NCBI RefSeq assembly: GCF_009720735.1
Contig: NZ_WNKU01000002.1
Location: 248,001 to 312,000, forward strand
Direction: 5' to 3'
DNA length: 64,000 nt
Source: Heliobacterium mobile
GTDB lineage: Bacteria; Bacillota; Desulfitobacteriia; Heliobacteriales; Heliobacteriaceae
A program made the translations under genes and the position numbers. The number at the start of each line of letters is the position of its first letter. Position 1 is the first letter of the stretch. Below the pieces are notes generated by a model. It worked only from the letters and a program-made list of their open reading frames with translations, was not told the DNA's origin and made no database searches. Below are positions 25,217-33,324 of the stretch, one piece after another.

Positions 25217-25267
25217 AAGGCTCACTCCCTGAATCGTTCTCAGGTATAGTGTACCCACCACCAGGCT

Positions 25268-25732
25268 TTAACCCCGTATATCTGGCGGAAGATCGCCTTT
25301 CGCGGCCGCTGATGTAGCCAAAACGTCACAGCGCTCATTTTCCGGGTGGCCTGCATGGCCTTTCACCCACTGAAAGTCAACGTCATGCTTATCGAGCAAA
25401 TCCAGCAGTTTTTTCCATAAATCCACATTGAGTGCCGGATCTTTTTTGTTGCGCATCCAGTTGTTCGCTTTCCACCGCCGTGCCCAGCCTTGTTTAACAG
25501 CATCAACGAGGTAGCGCGAATCGCTGTACAAGGTCACTCGGCAAGGTTCTTTCAACGCTTCCAGTCCGCGAATGGCCGCTAACATTTCCATCCGGTTGTT
25601 CGTGGTGTCCTGATAACCGCCGGACATCTCTTTCCGATGTTCGCCGTAGATTAACACAACGCCGTACCCACCGGGCCCGGGATTTCCGCTGCAGGCACCA
25701 TCGGTATAAAGGACCACTTCTTTTTTTGTCAT
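25268..25732 (-). CDS. rnhA: Ribonuclease HI
   Basis: A 154-residue RNase HI that cuts RNA in RNA-DNA hybrids. The active-site acids are visible: Asp11 in [12 protein letters not shown], Glu49 in NNRMEML, Asp71 in LYSDSRYL, and the last Asp in [11 protein letters not shown], whose His is also conserved. The length is normal and the basic protrusion is present. The start ATG has a GAGG site 13 bases upstream, rather far. Confidence 0.94.
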   Translation of the reverse strand: MTKKEVVLYTDGACSGNPGPGGYGVVLIYGEHRKEMSGGYQDTTNNRMEMLAAIRGLEALKEPCRVTLYSDSRYLVDAVKQGWARRWKANNWMRNKKDPALNVDLWKKLLDLLDKHDVDFQWVKGHAGHPENERCDVLATSAAAKGDLPPDIRG

Positions 25733-25825
25733 TATGGAATCACGACCTCATTTCTCAGTTCCCGCCATTTTCAGAGGTATGACAGAAAAATTCATACGTT
25801 ATCTTTACCAGAAGCGATATTTTTC

Positions 25826-25866
25826 CCCTGCTCTACCTGCTATAGGTTGGGCAGGGCTTTTCTTTT
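25826..25866 (+). terminator. Plus-strand terminator between rnhA and ppk2
   Basis: Arms CCCTGC (25826-25831) and GCAGGG (25851-25856) with inner ACCT/AGGT, followed on the plus strand by a T-rich tract (25858-25866). No plus-strand gene is next to it; the nearest upstream plus gene is 24865-25044. Confidence 0.6.
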
Positions 25867-26612
25867 TAGGTTAGGCAGCCAGTCGGTATGCATCCCTTTC
25901 CCTGTTTGAAAATACGCTTATAATGCTCCAAAATAATTTCCAACACCTGAATACGGGCCCATTTTTTTTGTTCGCCCGAAATCAAGTACCAAGGCGCATA
26001 GTCTTTATGGGTCTTTTCCAGCATCTCTTCGATAGCCACTTTGTAGTCGTCCCATCTCTCCCGGTTACGCCAGTCTTCCTTGGTAATCTTCCAGCGTTTA
26101 TAGGGATTGGATTCGCGGTCTTTGAATCTTCGCAACTGCTCCTCCTTAGTAATGTGCAAGAAGAATTTTATGAGCAGCGTACCATCATTGACAAGCATTT
26201 TTTCGAAATCGTTGATTTCACCGTAAGCTCGTTTCCAGGCTTCCTTCGGACAGAGTTTCTCTACCCGCTCGACCAGTACACGACCATACCAACTTCGATC
26301 AAATATACCCATCTCACCGGCTCGAGGCAAGCGCAGCCAGAAACGACGCAGATAATGATGGCGCATTTCGTCAGGACTGGGAGCGCCGATGGGGTGCACA
26401 TGGTATGTACGCGGGTCAAACTGTTCAGTTATACGACGAATGACCCCGCCTTTGCCGGCAGCGTCCCATCCTTCAAAAAGGAGGATAATGGGGACTTTCT
26501 CCTCGATCATCTGGAACTGGTATTCGAGTAATTCCAACTGGAGTTTAAGCAGTTTTTGTTGATATTCCCGCTCGGGTATTCGGGCCGTCAAGTCCACATC
26601 GGCTAGACCCAT
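25866..26612 (-). CDS. ppk2: Polyphosphate kinase 2
   Basis: A 248-residue PPK2-family enzyme that moves phosphate between polyphosphate and nucleotides. Walker A GWDAAGKGG is at 48-56, Walker B GIFDRSWYGR near 112-121, and the lid module RFKDRESNPYKRWKI follows. It is one-domain, so class I or III; whether it uses ADP/GDP or AMP cannot be told. ATG 26612 lies after GAGGAGG. Confidence 0.9.
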   Translation of the reverse strand: MGLADVDLTARIPEREYQQKLLKLQLELLEYQFQMIEEKVPIILLFEGWDAAGKGGVIRRITEQFDPRTYHVHPIGAPSPDEMRHHYLRRFWLRLPRAGEMGIFDRSWYGRVLVERVEKLCPKEAWKRAYGEINDFEKMLVNDGTLLIKFFLHITKEEQLRRFKDRESNPYKRWKITKEDWRNRERWDDYKVAIEEMLEKTHKDYAPWYLISGEQKKWARIQVLEIILEHYKRIFKQGKGCIPTGCLT

Positions 26613-26802
26613 GGCGAAGACCTCCTCGTCCAGTTTTTTCTAGTATATCATGACAAGGCGATGAGAAAGACCCTTCTTTCCAAATCCAGCATGGGTACGA
26701 GCAATACCTTTCCTGTTAATAACATTTTTTCAAGAAAACACTCATTTTTTCTTAATTTTGGAGTATATATTCAGAGACAAATATTCAAAGGAGGGTTTCA
26801 GT

Positions 26803-27741
26803 GTGCGCGGGACAATGAAACGGGCCTTATTGGCAATCCTCATGATCGTCCTCTGTGCCTCAGTCCTGGTCGGATGTGCCCAGACCGACATCCAAGTCAA
26901 AGTGAACCCCGATGGCAGTGGTGACCTCAAGTATGCAGTCCTGGTCGACAAATCTTTGATCACCCAGAACGAGTCCGATCCCCTCAGTGACTTAAAACAA
27001 GGGGCCGAAAGCTCCGGTTTTACAGTCAATCCCTTGGAGCAAGAAGGTTACATCGGTTTTGAAGCTTCCAAAAAAGTCAAGAACATCGCCAAAGAAACAT
27101 CCAATGACGTATTCCTTGGCAAAATCGGTGAAGGGTTTACGCTGCAAAAGTCTTTCTTAAAGACTACATACAAACTGAACACCGATATCGACCTCTCAGA
27201 CCTGAACTTTGTGGCTAATGAAAAACTCAATCCCTTCGTCCAAGCGGCGATGAAGCAAGTGAAACTGAAGCTCACCGTCGATCTCCCCGTAGCCGCCATG
27301 AGCAGCAACGCCACCAGTGCTTCAAACAATGGTAAATCTTTGACCTGGGATCTCAAAGCCGGTGAAACAAACCATATTGCCATCAATGCAGAACAATACA
27401 GCCCCATGACCATCTCCCTGTTGGGCATTATCTTACTGTTAATCATTGCGGGCGCTGGAATGGTTGTTACGCAAAGACCGGAACTCCTCGAACTCGAAAA
27501 CATCAAAGCGGCATTAGGGCTTGACAAAAAAGAAGAACAAGCGACATCTGAAGTTGAACAAAGCCAAGTAGCGGAAGGCACCGAGCAAGCTGCAGTAACG
27601 GAAGTCGTCTCCGAAAGCAACGAAACCCCTTCTGTAGTTGCAGTCGAAGAACCTGCTTCTGAAGCAACTGTAGAAACGGTTGCCGAGGTTCCGGCAGAAT
27701 CATCAGGAAGTGCCGATCAAGAAGAAAACAAAGAAGGATAA
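26803..27741 (+). CDS. LppM-type (DUF3153) lipoprotein with C-terminal membrane helix
   Basis: A 312-residue exported lipoprotein. The signal peptide ends in a lipobox (VLVGC; Cys near residue 26). The extracellular part has VKVNPDGSGDLKYAVLVD, as in LppM-like proteins. One membrane helix lies near 210-232 (SLLGIILLLIIAGAGMVV), followed by about 75 cytoplasmic residues rich in Glu, Val, Ala and Ser. Such a tail, with a lipid at one end and a helix at the other, is unusual. GTG 26803 lies 7 bases after AAAGGAGGG. The function is unknown. Confidence 0.75.
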   Translation: MRGTMKRALLAILMIVLCASVLVGCAQTDIQVKVNPDGSGDLKYAVLVDKSLITQNESDPLSDLKQGAESSGFTVNPLEQEGYIGFEASKKVKNIAKETSNDVFLGKIGEGFTLQKSFLKTTYKLNTDIDLSDLNFVANEKLNPFVQAAMKQVKLKLTVDLPVAAMSSNATSASNNGKSLTWDLKAGETNHIAINAEQYSPMTISLLGIILLLIIAGAGMVVTQRPELLELENIKAALGLDKKEEQATSEVEQSQVAEGTEQAAVTEVVSESNETPSVVAVEEPASEATVETVAEVPAESSGSADQEENKEG

Positions 27742-27756
27742 TTAAACCCGTTTACA

Positions 27757-27806
27757 AAAAAACCCTTCACCAAACAGCCTTGATTGGGCTGGGTGAAGGG
27801 TTTTTT
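27757..27806. terminator. Bidirectional terminator after the LppM-like gene
   Basis: A perfect 15-bp stem (27757-27771 with 27792-27806), A-run and T-run at the ends; ends transcripts from both directions. Confidence 0.88.
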
Positions 27807-27815
27807 CTCATAGGT

Positions 27816-28004
27816 TTATTGCGTTGCCGAAGAGTAGTTTACTCCGATACGTTTCGTTTCCGATTCATAGAGCGCGTTGACGACGGGACGCAGTTTATTC
27901 AGCCCCTCGGCAATCTTCCGTTCCGTCACTTCCTGGTACTTTTTTTCGGCGTACGTGTACGCTGCGGCACCGGAAAGCAAAGTGAGCATCAAACGACCCA
28001 CCAT
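27816..28004 (-). CDS. Small protein with N-terminal membrane helix (62 residues)
   Basis: I start it at ATG 28004, with GAGGTG 7 bases upstream; the longer frame has no site. Residues 3-18 form a short hydrophobic helix (MLTLLSGAAAYTYA), then a charged helical tail (EKKYQEVTERKIAEGLNKLRP). It is probably membrane-associated, with unknown function. A TATAAT at 28101-28096 is a possible -10. It ends at the shared terminator. Confidence 0.6.
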   Translation of the reverse strand: MVGRLMLTLLSGAAAYTYAEKKYQEVTERKIAEGLNKLRPVVNALYESETKRIGVNYSSATQ

Positions 28005-28161
28005 ATATATACACCTCACATAGCATCCATTTCCTCTTAGTTCTATTTTATGGCTTTGTGAATAATATTACAATCTCTACGCACCTTAAATAAAGATTAT
28101 ACAATGGCCACTTACGGTGTTTCTACCAAATGGAGGGCAACTTTCTTCGGAAAGTCGGTCA

Positions 28162-28217
28162 TTGTAACAAAACTGTCACCCATTTGTCACTTGCTTGTCA
28201 TCTGTTGCAGCTAGAAT
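28162..28217 (+). promoter_or_regulatory. Four 11-bp-spaced direct repeats (Pho-box-like) with a -10 element
   Basis: Four 7-base copies at 28162 (TTGTAAC), 28173 (CTGTCAC), 28184 (TTGTCAC) and 28195 (TTGTCAT), each exactly 11 bases apart. Ten bases after the last is TAGAAT (28212-28217), with no -35. The repeats match the CTGTCA(T/C) Pho-box pattern and spacing of OmpR-type regulators. It points to the plus strand, toward 28223-28310. Confidence 0.55.
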
Positions 28218-28222
28218 AGCGG

Positions 28223-28310
28223 AAACTGGCCTTCCGCTTCCTTCAATGCCCTTGCAGTTCAACGGTGGCAAAAAAGAAAAATGCCCGGGCAAAGAGGCCG
28301 GGCATTTTTG
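28223..28310 (+). ncRNA. Candidate small RNA of about 88 nt
   Basis: A predicted transcript that starts 6-8 bases after the -10 at 28212 and ends at the strong hairpin 28277-28309. It holds no ORF with a ribosome site. A short 5' hairpin may form (GCGGAA/TTCCGC, 28219-28224 with 28232-28237), leaving a C/U-rich single-stranded part (CTTCCTTC). It lies alone between two minus-strand genes, so the promoter has no other target. The existence is inference from promoter plus terminator. Confidence 0.4.
28277..28309. terminator. Bidirectional terminator at the htrA 3' end
   Basis: A 12-bp stem (28277-28288 with 28298-28309: A5TGCCCGG / CCGGGCAT5). It stops htrA (minus) and the candidate small RNA (plus). 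Confidence 0.88.
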
Positions 28311-28327
28311 AGAAATCATAGTTTAGA

Positions 28328-29365
28328 TTAATTTGTGTAAGGCGATTGCTCTAACGTCGCCTGATAACTGACCGTCTCCCCATTCCGGTAGACCGTCAAA
28401 TTCATGGTATCACCGACGGCGTGATTATTAATGACATTCGTAAACTGCTGCATAGTGGTGATGTCGTTATCATCCACTTTTGTGATGATATCGCCACGTT
28501 GCAAACCGCATTTGGCGGCGGGACTATTGGCCACGACCTGCTTTATGTAAAATCCACGAGGAAGATCATAATAATTGGCAGCTGCTTCAGTCACGATCAG
28601 ACCGGATACACCCAACCACGGACGGGCCACGTGACCTTGTTCAATCAATTGCTGAACAATCGGTTTCGCCACATTGATGGGAATGGCAAAACCCATGCCT
28701 TCGACGCCGGATGAGGCAATTTTCGCGCTGTTGATGCCGATGAGTTCACCGCGCATATTGAAGAGGCCTCCGCCTGAATTACCGGGGTTGATGGCCGCAT
28801 CCGTCTGGAGCACCTTTAAGCGAGTCTCACCAACATCTAATGTCCGGTCGGTAGCGCTGATGATCCCATGGGTAACGGTCCGGGCGAATTCTTTCCCTAG
28901 TGGGTTGCCAATGGCCACTACCAGTTCTCCCACTTCGACGGCGTCTGAATCTCCCAAGGGAGCCGACGTGAGACCTTCCGAGTCTATCTTTACAACAGCC
29001 AGGTCTGTGCGAGGATCTCGCCCGATGATCCGGCCTTGGGTCGTCCGCCCATCGGCCAAACCGACTTGCAGCGCCTTCGCCCCTTCTACCACATGGTTGT
29101 TCGTAACGATATAGCCATTCTGTGCGTCGATGATCACTCCGGAGCCGGAAGAGCTCTCAACCAATTGGTCTGACCAAAAATCGCTCTCCAGATTGGCTAT
29201 AGAAACTACAGCCGGACCGGCTGATTTTGCGATTTGCGGTACCGGCCAGTAGTTGATTCCCGGATAAGGTGACCCGATATCGGCCCATGCGGCAGGTAAT
29301 GGTAACAACGTGAAAAAAGTCATGAAGAGAACAAATCTTTTGATCCATTGGGGAGGCCTTTTCAT
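28328..29365 (-). CDS. htrA: HtrA/DegP-type serine protease with one PDZ domain
   Basis: A 345-residue secreted or membrane-tethered protease. A signal peptide or anchor lies at about 8-28. The trypsin-like domain has the triad His91 (NNHVVEG), Asp121 (DLAVVKID) and Ser197 (NPGNSGGG). One PDZ domain follows from about 245 (AAKCGLQRGDIITKVDD). It would degrade misfolded envelope proteins. It is divergent from a two-component system, a typical stress arrangement; the promoter is TTGATA-18-TATAAT, 35 bases upstream. Confidence 0.92.
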   Translation of the reverse strand: MKRPPQWIKRFVLFMTFFTLLPLPAAWADIGSPYPGINYWPVPQIAKSAGPAVVSIANLESDFWSDQLVESSSGSGVIIDAQNGYIVTNNHVVEGAKALQVGLADGRTTQGRIIGRDPRTDLAVVKIDSEGLTSAPLGDSDAVEVGELVVAIGNPLGKEFARTVTHGIISATDRTLDVGETRLKVLQTDAAINPGNSGGGLFNMRGELIGINSAKIASSGVEGMGFAIPINVAKPIVQQLIEQGHVARPWLGVSGLIVTEAAANYYDLPRGFYIKQVVANSPAAKCGLQRGDIITKVDDNDITTMQQFTNVINNHAVGDTMNLTVYRNGETVSYQATLEQSPYTN

Positions 29366-29400
29366 GTGATGTATCTCCTTTCAGTTGTTTTACAAAGAAA

Positions 29401-29430
29401 ATTATAATACTTTCTCCAAGAATGTATCAA
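29401..29430 (-). promoter_or_regulatory. Promoter of htrA
   Basis: On the minus strand TTGATA (29430-29425), 18-base spacer, TATAAT (29406-29401), 36 bases before the ATG. Confidence 0.65.
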
Positions 29431-29482
29431 GAATATGAAATAGTTCTATAATTTCTTTATGTTATGTAAATAGGGGTAACAT

Positions 29483-29510
29483 TTAACAACTCTATCATTT
29501 CCGTTACAAT
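29483..29510 (+). promoter_or_regulatory. Promoter of the two-component system
   Basis: TTAACA (29483-29488), 16-base spacer, TACAAT (29505-29510). The leader is only about 20 bases, with a G6 ribosome site at 29520-29525. Confidence 0.55.
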
Positions 29511-29536
29511 GGAGATACAGGGGGGTGTGTTTGGAG

Positions 29537-30277
29537 ATGAGCTTCTCAGACATGAACTCTGAAGCGACGATTCTCATCGTAGAAGATGAAGCCAAAATCC
29601 GGCGGATGCTCCGTTTGTTTTTGGAACAGGAAGGTCTTGTCGTCATCGAAGCGGAAGAGGGTCAACCGGCTTTGGAACTTTTGAAGGAGCAACCGGTCGA
29701 TCTGGTGATTCTCGATTTGATGATGCCGGGACTGGACGGCTGGACAACATGCCGCAAGATCCGGGAAAGATCAGACCTTCCCATCTTGATGCTGACCGCT
29801 CGAGGCGAGGAATCGGACCGGGTTCTTGGCTTTGAACTGGGGGCTGACGATTATGTCGTTAAACCTTTCAGTCCCCGGGAAATTGTTCTGCGGGTAAAGG
29901 CCCTGCTTCGCCGACGGGGAACAGGCGCAGCAGGAAATGGGGCAATAGCCTCTCTGCGCCCCTCAGAGGCCGCTCTTCAATTCCCTGGACTTATCCTCTA
30001 CCCGGAGGGTCGAAAAGTGGTTGTAGAGGGTCACAGCCTCTCCCTTACACCCTTGGAATACGATCTATTGCTCTTCCTAGTTCAAAATGCCGGCCGTGTC
30101 CTCACTAGAGATCTTCTGCTCGACCGAGTCTGGGGGTATGACTATGGCGGTGACAGCCGGACTGTCGATACCCATGTGCGCCGGCTCCGAGACAAGTTAT
30201 CGCGCCTTTCTCCCCAAGTAGCCGCTTATGTGAGCACCGTCCGTGGTCTAGGCTATAAATTTGAGGTGGAACCATGA
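29537..30277 (+). CDS. OmpR/PhoB-family response regulator
   Basis: A 246-residue DNA-binding response regulator. The receiver domain has the acid pocket VEDE (residues 15-18), the phosphorylated Asp60 (ILDLMMPG) and Lys in VVKPFSP near 110. The C-terminal winged helix has LTPLEYDLLLFLVQNAGRV, GYDYGGDSRTVDTHV and a VRGLGYKFE ending. It should bind direct repeats, as OmpR-type proteins do. The start is unclear (GTG 29525, TTG 29531 or ATG 29537). It overlaps the sensor kinase by 4 bp. Confidence 0.92.
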   Translation: MSFSDMNSEATILIVEDEAKIRRMLRLFLEQEGLVVIEAEEGQPALELLKEQPVDLVILDLMMPGLDGWTTCRKIRERSDLPILMLTARGEESDRVLGFELGADDYVVKPFSPREIVLRVKALLRRRGTGAAGNGAIASLRPSEAALQFPGLILYPEGRKVVVEGHSLSLTPLEYDLLLFLVQNAGRVLTRDLLLDRVWGYDYGGDSRTVDTHVRRLRDKLSRLSPQVAAYVSTVRGLGYKFEVEP

Positions 30278-31881
30278 TTGGGGGCCGGAGCATCGTACTT
30301 AAAATCTGGCTGACCCTCGTCGGTTTTTCTCTGGCCCTTTTGCTTCCGGTGGGCTGGTTTTTCTCCACCATGTTTAGTGACTTCTACATGCAGCGCGAGA
30401 TAGATGATCTGGTGAATAAGGCGAGTCTAATCGCAGTGGAAGAGGATACGGCCACAGCAAGGCGGTTGGCCTTATCCCTCACCAGCGAATCAGCAGCCAT
30501 GGCAGCCTTCGGTGACAGCGACGGTAATATTACAGAGGTATTGAGTCGCTCCGGTAACCCCCAATGTGCAGACGATGCCACCAATGAGAATACCACAGGT
30601 CGCTGGGGCCGCGGTCCCAGCGGAAACGGAATGGGCCCCCGTGGGGGGAACGGTCTCGGTCCTCGAATGGGTCCGATGATGGGACAAGGCCCCTGGTGGG
30701 CAGGAAATGGTAATGCTTCATCAACGGCGAAGGTTGATCTTTCTTCCTCCGAACTGACGCAACTGAAACAAGGAGAAATCATCACCCGGCAAGGGAATAT
30801 GTCAATCCTAAATATACCCTCGCTCATGGTAGCCGTACCGGCCCGACAAGATGGGCAAGTGTTGAGGGTCCTCTATGTTTTTGCTGCTTTAGAACCACTG
30901 GATGAAACGGTCAGCCATATCCGCTCATGGGTTTTCGGGGCTAGTGCCCTGGCGCTGCTCTTATCCACCTTGGCAGCTTATTTGCTTTCCAAAAAAGTGG
31001 CCCGCCCTTTGACAATTCTCCATGGCGCAGCCGAAAAAATGCGCCAAGGTGATTTCGAACAAAAGATCCCTCTTGAATCGGATGATGAAATCGGCCGTCT
31101 CGGCCAGACCTTGAATACCTTGTCATCAGAGCTCTCTAAAAGCTTGGCCGAGTTGGAATCAAAAAATATCCAGTTAGCTCGCGGGATGCAAAGCATGCAA
31201 GATCTCGCGGCAAACGTCTCTCATGACCTGCGCACTCCCCTTTTTCTGGTCCAAGGATATGCGGAAGCTCTCCGAGACGATATGCCAAAGACTCCAGAGG
31301 AGCGACGGGAGATGGCTGCAATCATTTTGGAAGAGTCGGAACGGATGCAGCGTCTCGTTCAGGACCTGCTCCAATTAGCCCAGTTGGAGTCCGGTTATAT
31401 GCCTGTAGATTTGGAACCTTTGGATCCAGAAGAGCTGACCCGTCGAGTCCTGCGCAAAATGAAGACCCTTGCGGAAGAAAAGTCTGTTCAACTGATCGTT
31501 CATACACCCGAGCATCTACCGATGGTCATGGGAAACGGTGATCGCTTGACCCAAGCCCTGATCAATCTCGTTGACAATGCGCTGCGCTATACGCCCACAG
31601 GCGGACAAGTCACCTTGGAGGTGGAACAAGGATTATCTTCTCTCCGGTTTATCGTCAGCGATAGGGGCTCTGGTCTGGCTGAAGAAGATATTGCCCGGGT
31701 CTGGGAACGGTTTTACCGTGGCGAGAAATCGCGCAGCCGAAAAATCCCTGGTACCGGTTTGGGGTTGGCTATCGTCAAGGCTATTGTAGAAAGTCATGGC
31801 GGTCAGGTCGGTGCTTCGAACAATGCCGGTCCCGGCGCCAGATTTTTTTTCACCCTGCCTTATAACAGATCGGGAGCCTAG
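30274..31881 (+). CDS. Sensor histidine kinase with a Gly/Met-rich extracellular loop
   Basis: A 535-residue membrane kinase paired with the regulator. Membrane helices lie at 8-32 and 216-238, with an extracellular domain between. Residues 109-147 of that domain are very rich in Gly, Pro, Met and Arg (GPRMGPMMGQGPWWAGNGN). HAMP lies at about 240-292. The HisKA box has His317 (NVSHDLRTP). The ATPase domain has NLVDNALRY, DRGSGLAEED and GTGLGLAIVK. It signals envelope stress or a metal; the signal is unknown. ATGA overlap with the regulator. Confidence 0.92.
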   Translation: MIGGRSIVLKIWLTLVGFSLALLLPVGWFFSTMFSDFYMQREIDDLVNKASLIAVEEDTATARRLALSLTSESAAMAAFGDSDGNITEVLSRSGNPQCADDATNENTTGRWGRGPSGNGMGPRGGNGLGPRMGPMMGQGPWWAGNGNASSTAKVDLSSSELTQLKQGEIITRQGNMSILNIPSLMVAVPARQDGQVLRVLYVFAALEPLDETVSHIRSWVFGASALALLLSTLAAYLLSKKVARPLTILHGAAEKMRQGDFEQKIPLESDDEIGRLGQTLNTLSSELSKSLAELESKNIQLARGMQSMQDLAANVSHDLRTPLFLVQGYAEALRDDMPKTPEERREMAAIILEESERMQRLVQDLLQLAQLESGYMPVDLEPLDPEELTRRVLRKMKTLAEEKSVQLIVHTPEHLPMVMGNGDRLTQALINLVDNALRYTPTGGQVTLEVEQGLSSLRFIVSDRGSGLAEEDIARVWERFYRGEKSRSRKIPGTGLGLAIVKAIVESHGGQVGASNNAGPGARFFFTLPYNRSGA

Positions 31882-31902
31882 GTTTCGTCGATCTCCGAAG
31901 AC

Positions 31903-31933
31903 AAAAAAAGACCCTGGAGCATGACTCCAGGGT
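31903..31933 (-). terminator. Minus-strand terminator downstream of the two-component genes
   Basis: Stem 31911-31919 with 31925-31933 (ACCCTGGAG/CTCCAGGGT), followed on the minus strand by seven T (31909-31903). There are no T after it on the plus strand, though the flanking genes are on the plus strand. Confidence 0.7.
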
Positions 31934-32173
31934 AGGCAGATGGATATTTGAAAAGAAGGCAATTTAAGTATAATGTAAGTTTTTGCTTCTCGCTTCAGAC
32001 GTTAGACCTGTTTAAATTGGGACTTAAGTCACATTTACAAAGGTTAAGACCATAAAAAACCCACAACATGAAAATCTTTTTCCCACTCTGAAAAAATACT
32101 CAAATCGAATCGCCTTTTCATTGAATGGTCAGCCAAGTCCCGTTCATATAAAAAACCAAAGGAGGTTCAAGCT

Positions 32174-32905
32174 TTGGATTTTTTGTATGAATTGAGCGGC
32201 ATTCAACCTTCGGACCTATTGACTCCGTCTTTTTGGTTGGCTGTGGCGACGATCATCTTTATCGATCTTATATTAAGCGGAGATAATGCTATTCTCATCG
32301 CCCTCGCCTGCCGGAACCTTCCGGCGAACCAGCAACGTAAAGGGATTATCTGGGGAACAGCAGGGGCTGTCTCCTTACGGCTCATCCTGGGCAGTATGAC
32401 GATTTTCCTGTTAAAAGTACCGCTCTTGCAAGCCCTCGGGGCACTTTTTCTCGGCTGGATAGCTGTCAAGCTGATCATTCCGGGTGACCCCCATGAAAAA
32501 GTGGAAGCGCCAACGCGTCTCTGGCAAGCCGTTCGAACGATTATCGTCGCTGACGCCGTCATGTCTTTGGATAACGTCATCGCCTTAGCTGGTACAGCAC
32601 ATGGAAGACCAGGCTTGCTCTGGTTCGGGTTGATCGTCAGCATTCCCCTCGTTGTCTATGGCAGTCGACTGCTATTATTGCTGATGCTCCGCTGGCCCTG
32701 GCTTCCCTATGCCGGCTCAGCCATCCTCGGTTGGACAGCCGGAGAGATGTTATGCAAGGATCCCCTGTTGAACGAACTGAGCGGTAATTTTCTCATCTCT
32801 CCATTCCTGCTCGGCGGTAGAGTCGTCGGAGTTTTCTTTGCCGGTATGGTCCTTACCATCGGATGGTTCATTCAACGAAAAAAAACGAGCTATTTTTTCT
32901 TTTAA
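32174..32905 (+). CDS. TerC-family membrane protein (YjbE type)
   Basis: A 243-residue protein with seven or so membrane helices. The TerC signature with its acidic residues is in FIDLILSGDNAILIALA and again in ADAVMSLDNVIALAG. Family members act in metal efflux or metalation of exported proteins, often manganese. The start is TTG 32174, 8 bases after AAAGGAGG. The 200-base leader has no yybP-ykoY motif that I can see; a TTGAAA/TATAAT pair (31948-31974) with short spacing is a possible promoter. Confidence 0.84.
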   Translation: MDFLYELSGIQPSDLLTPSFWLAVATIIFIDLILSGDNAILIALACRNLPANQQRKGIIWGTAGAVSLRLILGSMTIFLLKVPLLQALGALFLGWIAVKLIIPGDPHEKVEAPTRLWQAVRTIIVADAVMSLDNVIALAGTAHGRPGLLWFGLIVSIPLVVYGSRLLLLLMLRWPWLPYAGSAILGWTAGEMLCKDPLLNELSGNFLISPFLLGGRVVGVFFAGMVLTIGWFIQRKKTSYFFF

Positions 32906-33030
32906 AAATCATCATCGGTTCAGAGGGTTACTTTAGCAACCTTACTTTAGCAATTTGCAGTCTGTTGCGTAAGGATATTTGGCAGACATCTGTTACATAC
33001 TTATGCCAAAAGCATAAGGAGGAAAAGTTC

Positions 33031-33324
33031 ATGCCGATAAGCCGACGCAACCTGTACCGCGCTCTAGGGTTTTTCAGCCTCTTTCTGGCCCTTTTGAGCT
33101 CCTTTAGTATACTACAGCCACTAATGACACCTGAGCATATCGCCCAATCGGCTATATCACCAGTCAATGGCCCTTCCTGGTACGACGGTTGGACTGATAT
33201 GATTACTGTCTTCTCTGAACAAGCGCTCTTTTTAATCGCCGTCATCGTCTTCAGCATTGCTGCCCGTGTCTGCTTTTACCGAAGCAACATCGAAAGTTTG
33301 GAAGAGCTGCAGGACTTAGAATAG
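33031..33324 (+). CDS. Hypothetical membrane protein (97 residues)
   Basis: ATG 33031 lies 8 bases after GGAGG; the frame open from 32863 overlaps TerC. Two membrane helices lie at about 12-30 and 68-88, with a polar loop (PSWYDGWTDM) outside and an acidic end. I do not recognise it. The last 9 bases overlap the converging kinase gene. Confidence 0.62.
   Translation: MPISRRNLYRALGFFSLFLALLSSFSILQPLMTPEHIAQSAISPVNGPSWYDGWTDMITVFSEQALFLIAVIVFSIAARVCFYRSNIESLEELQDLE

Noticed and set aside
25734-25868. About 45-codon plus-strand frame between rnhA and ppk2
   Set aside because: No ribosome site before its ATG, and its end is the terminator stem itself.
31975-32173. yybP-ykoY (manganese) riboswitch in the TerC leader
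   Set aside because: TerC genes often have one, but I could not find its conserved core or paired stems in this A+T-rich leader.
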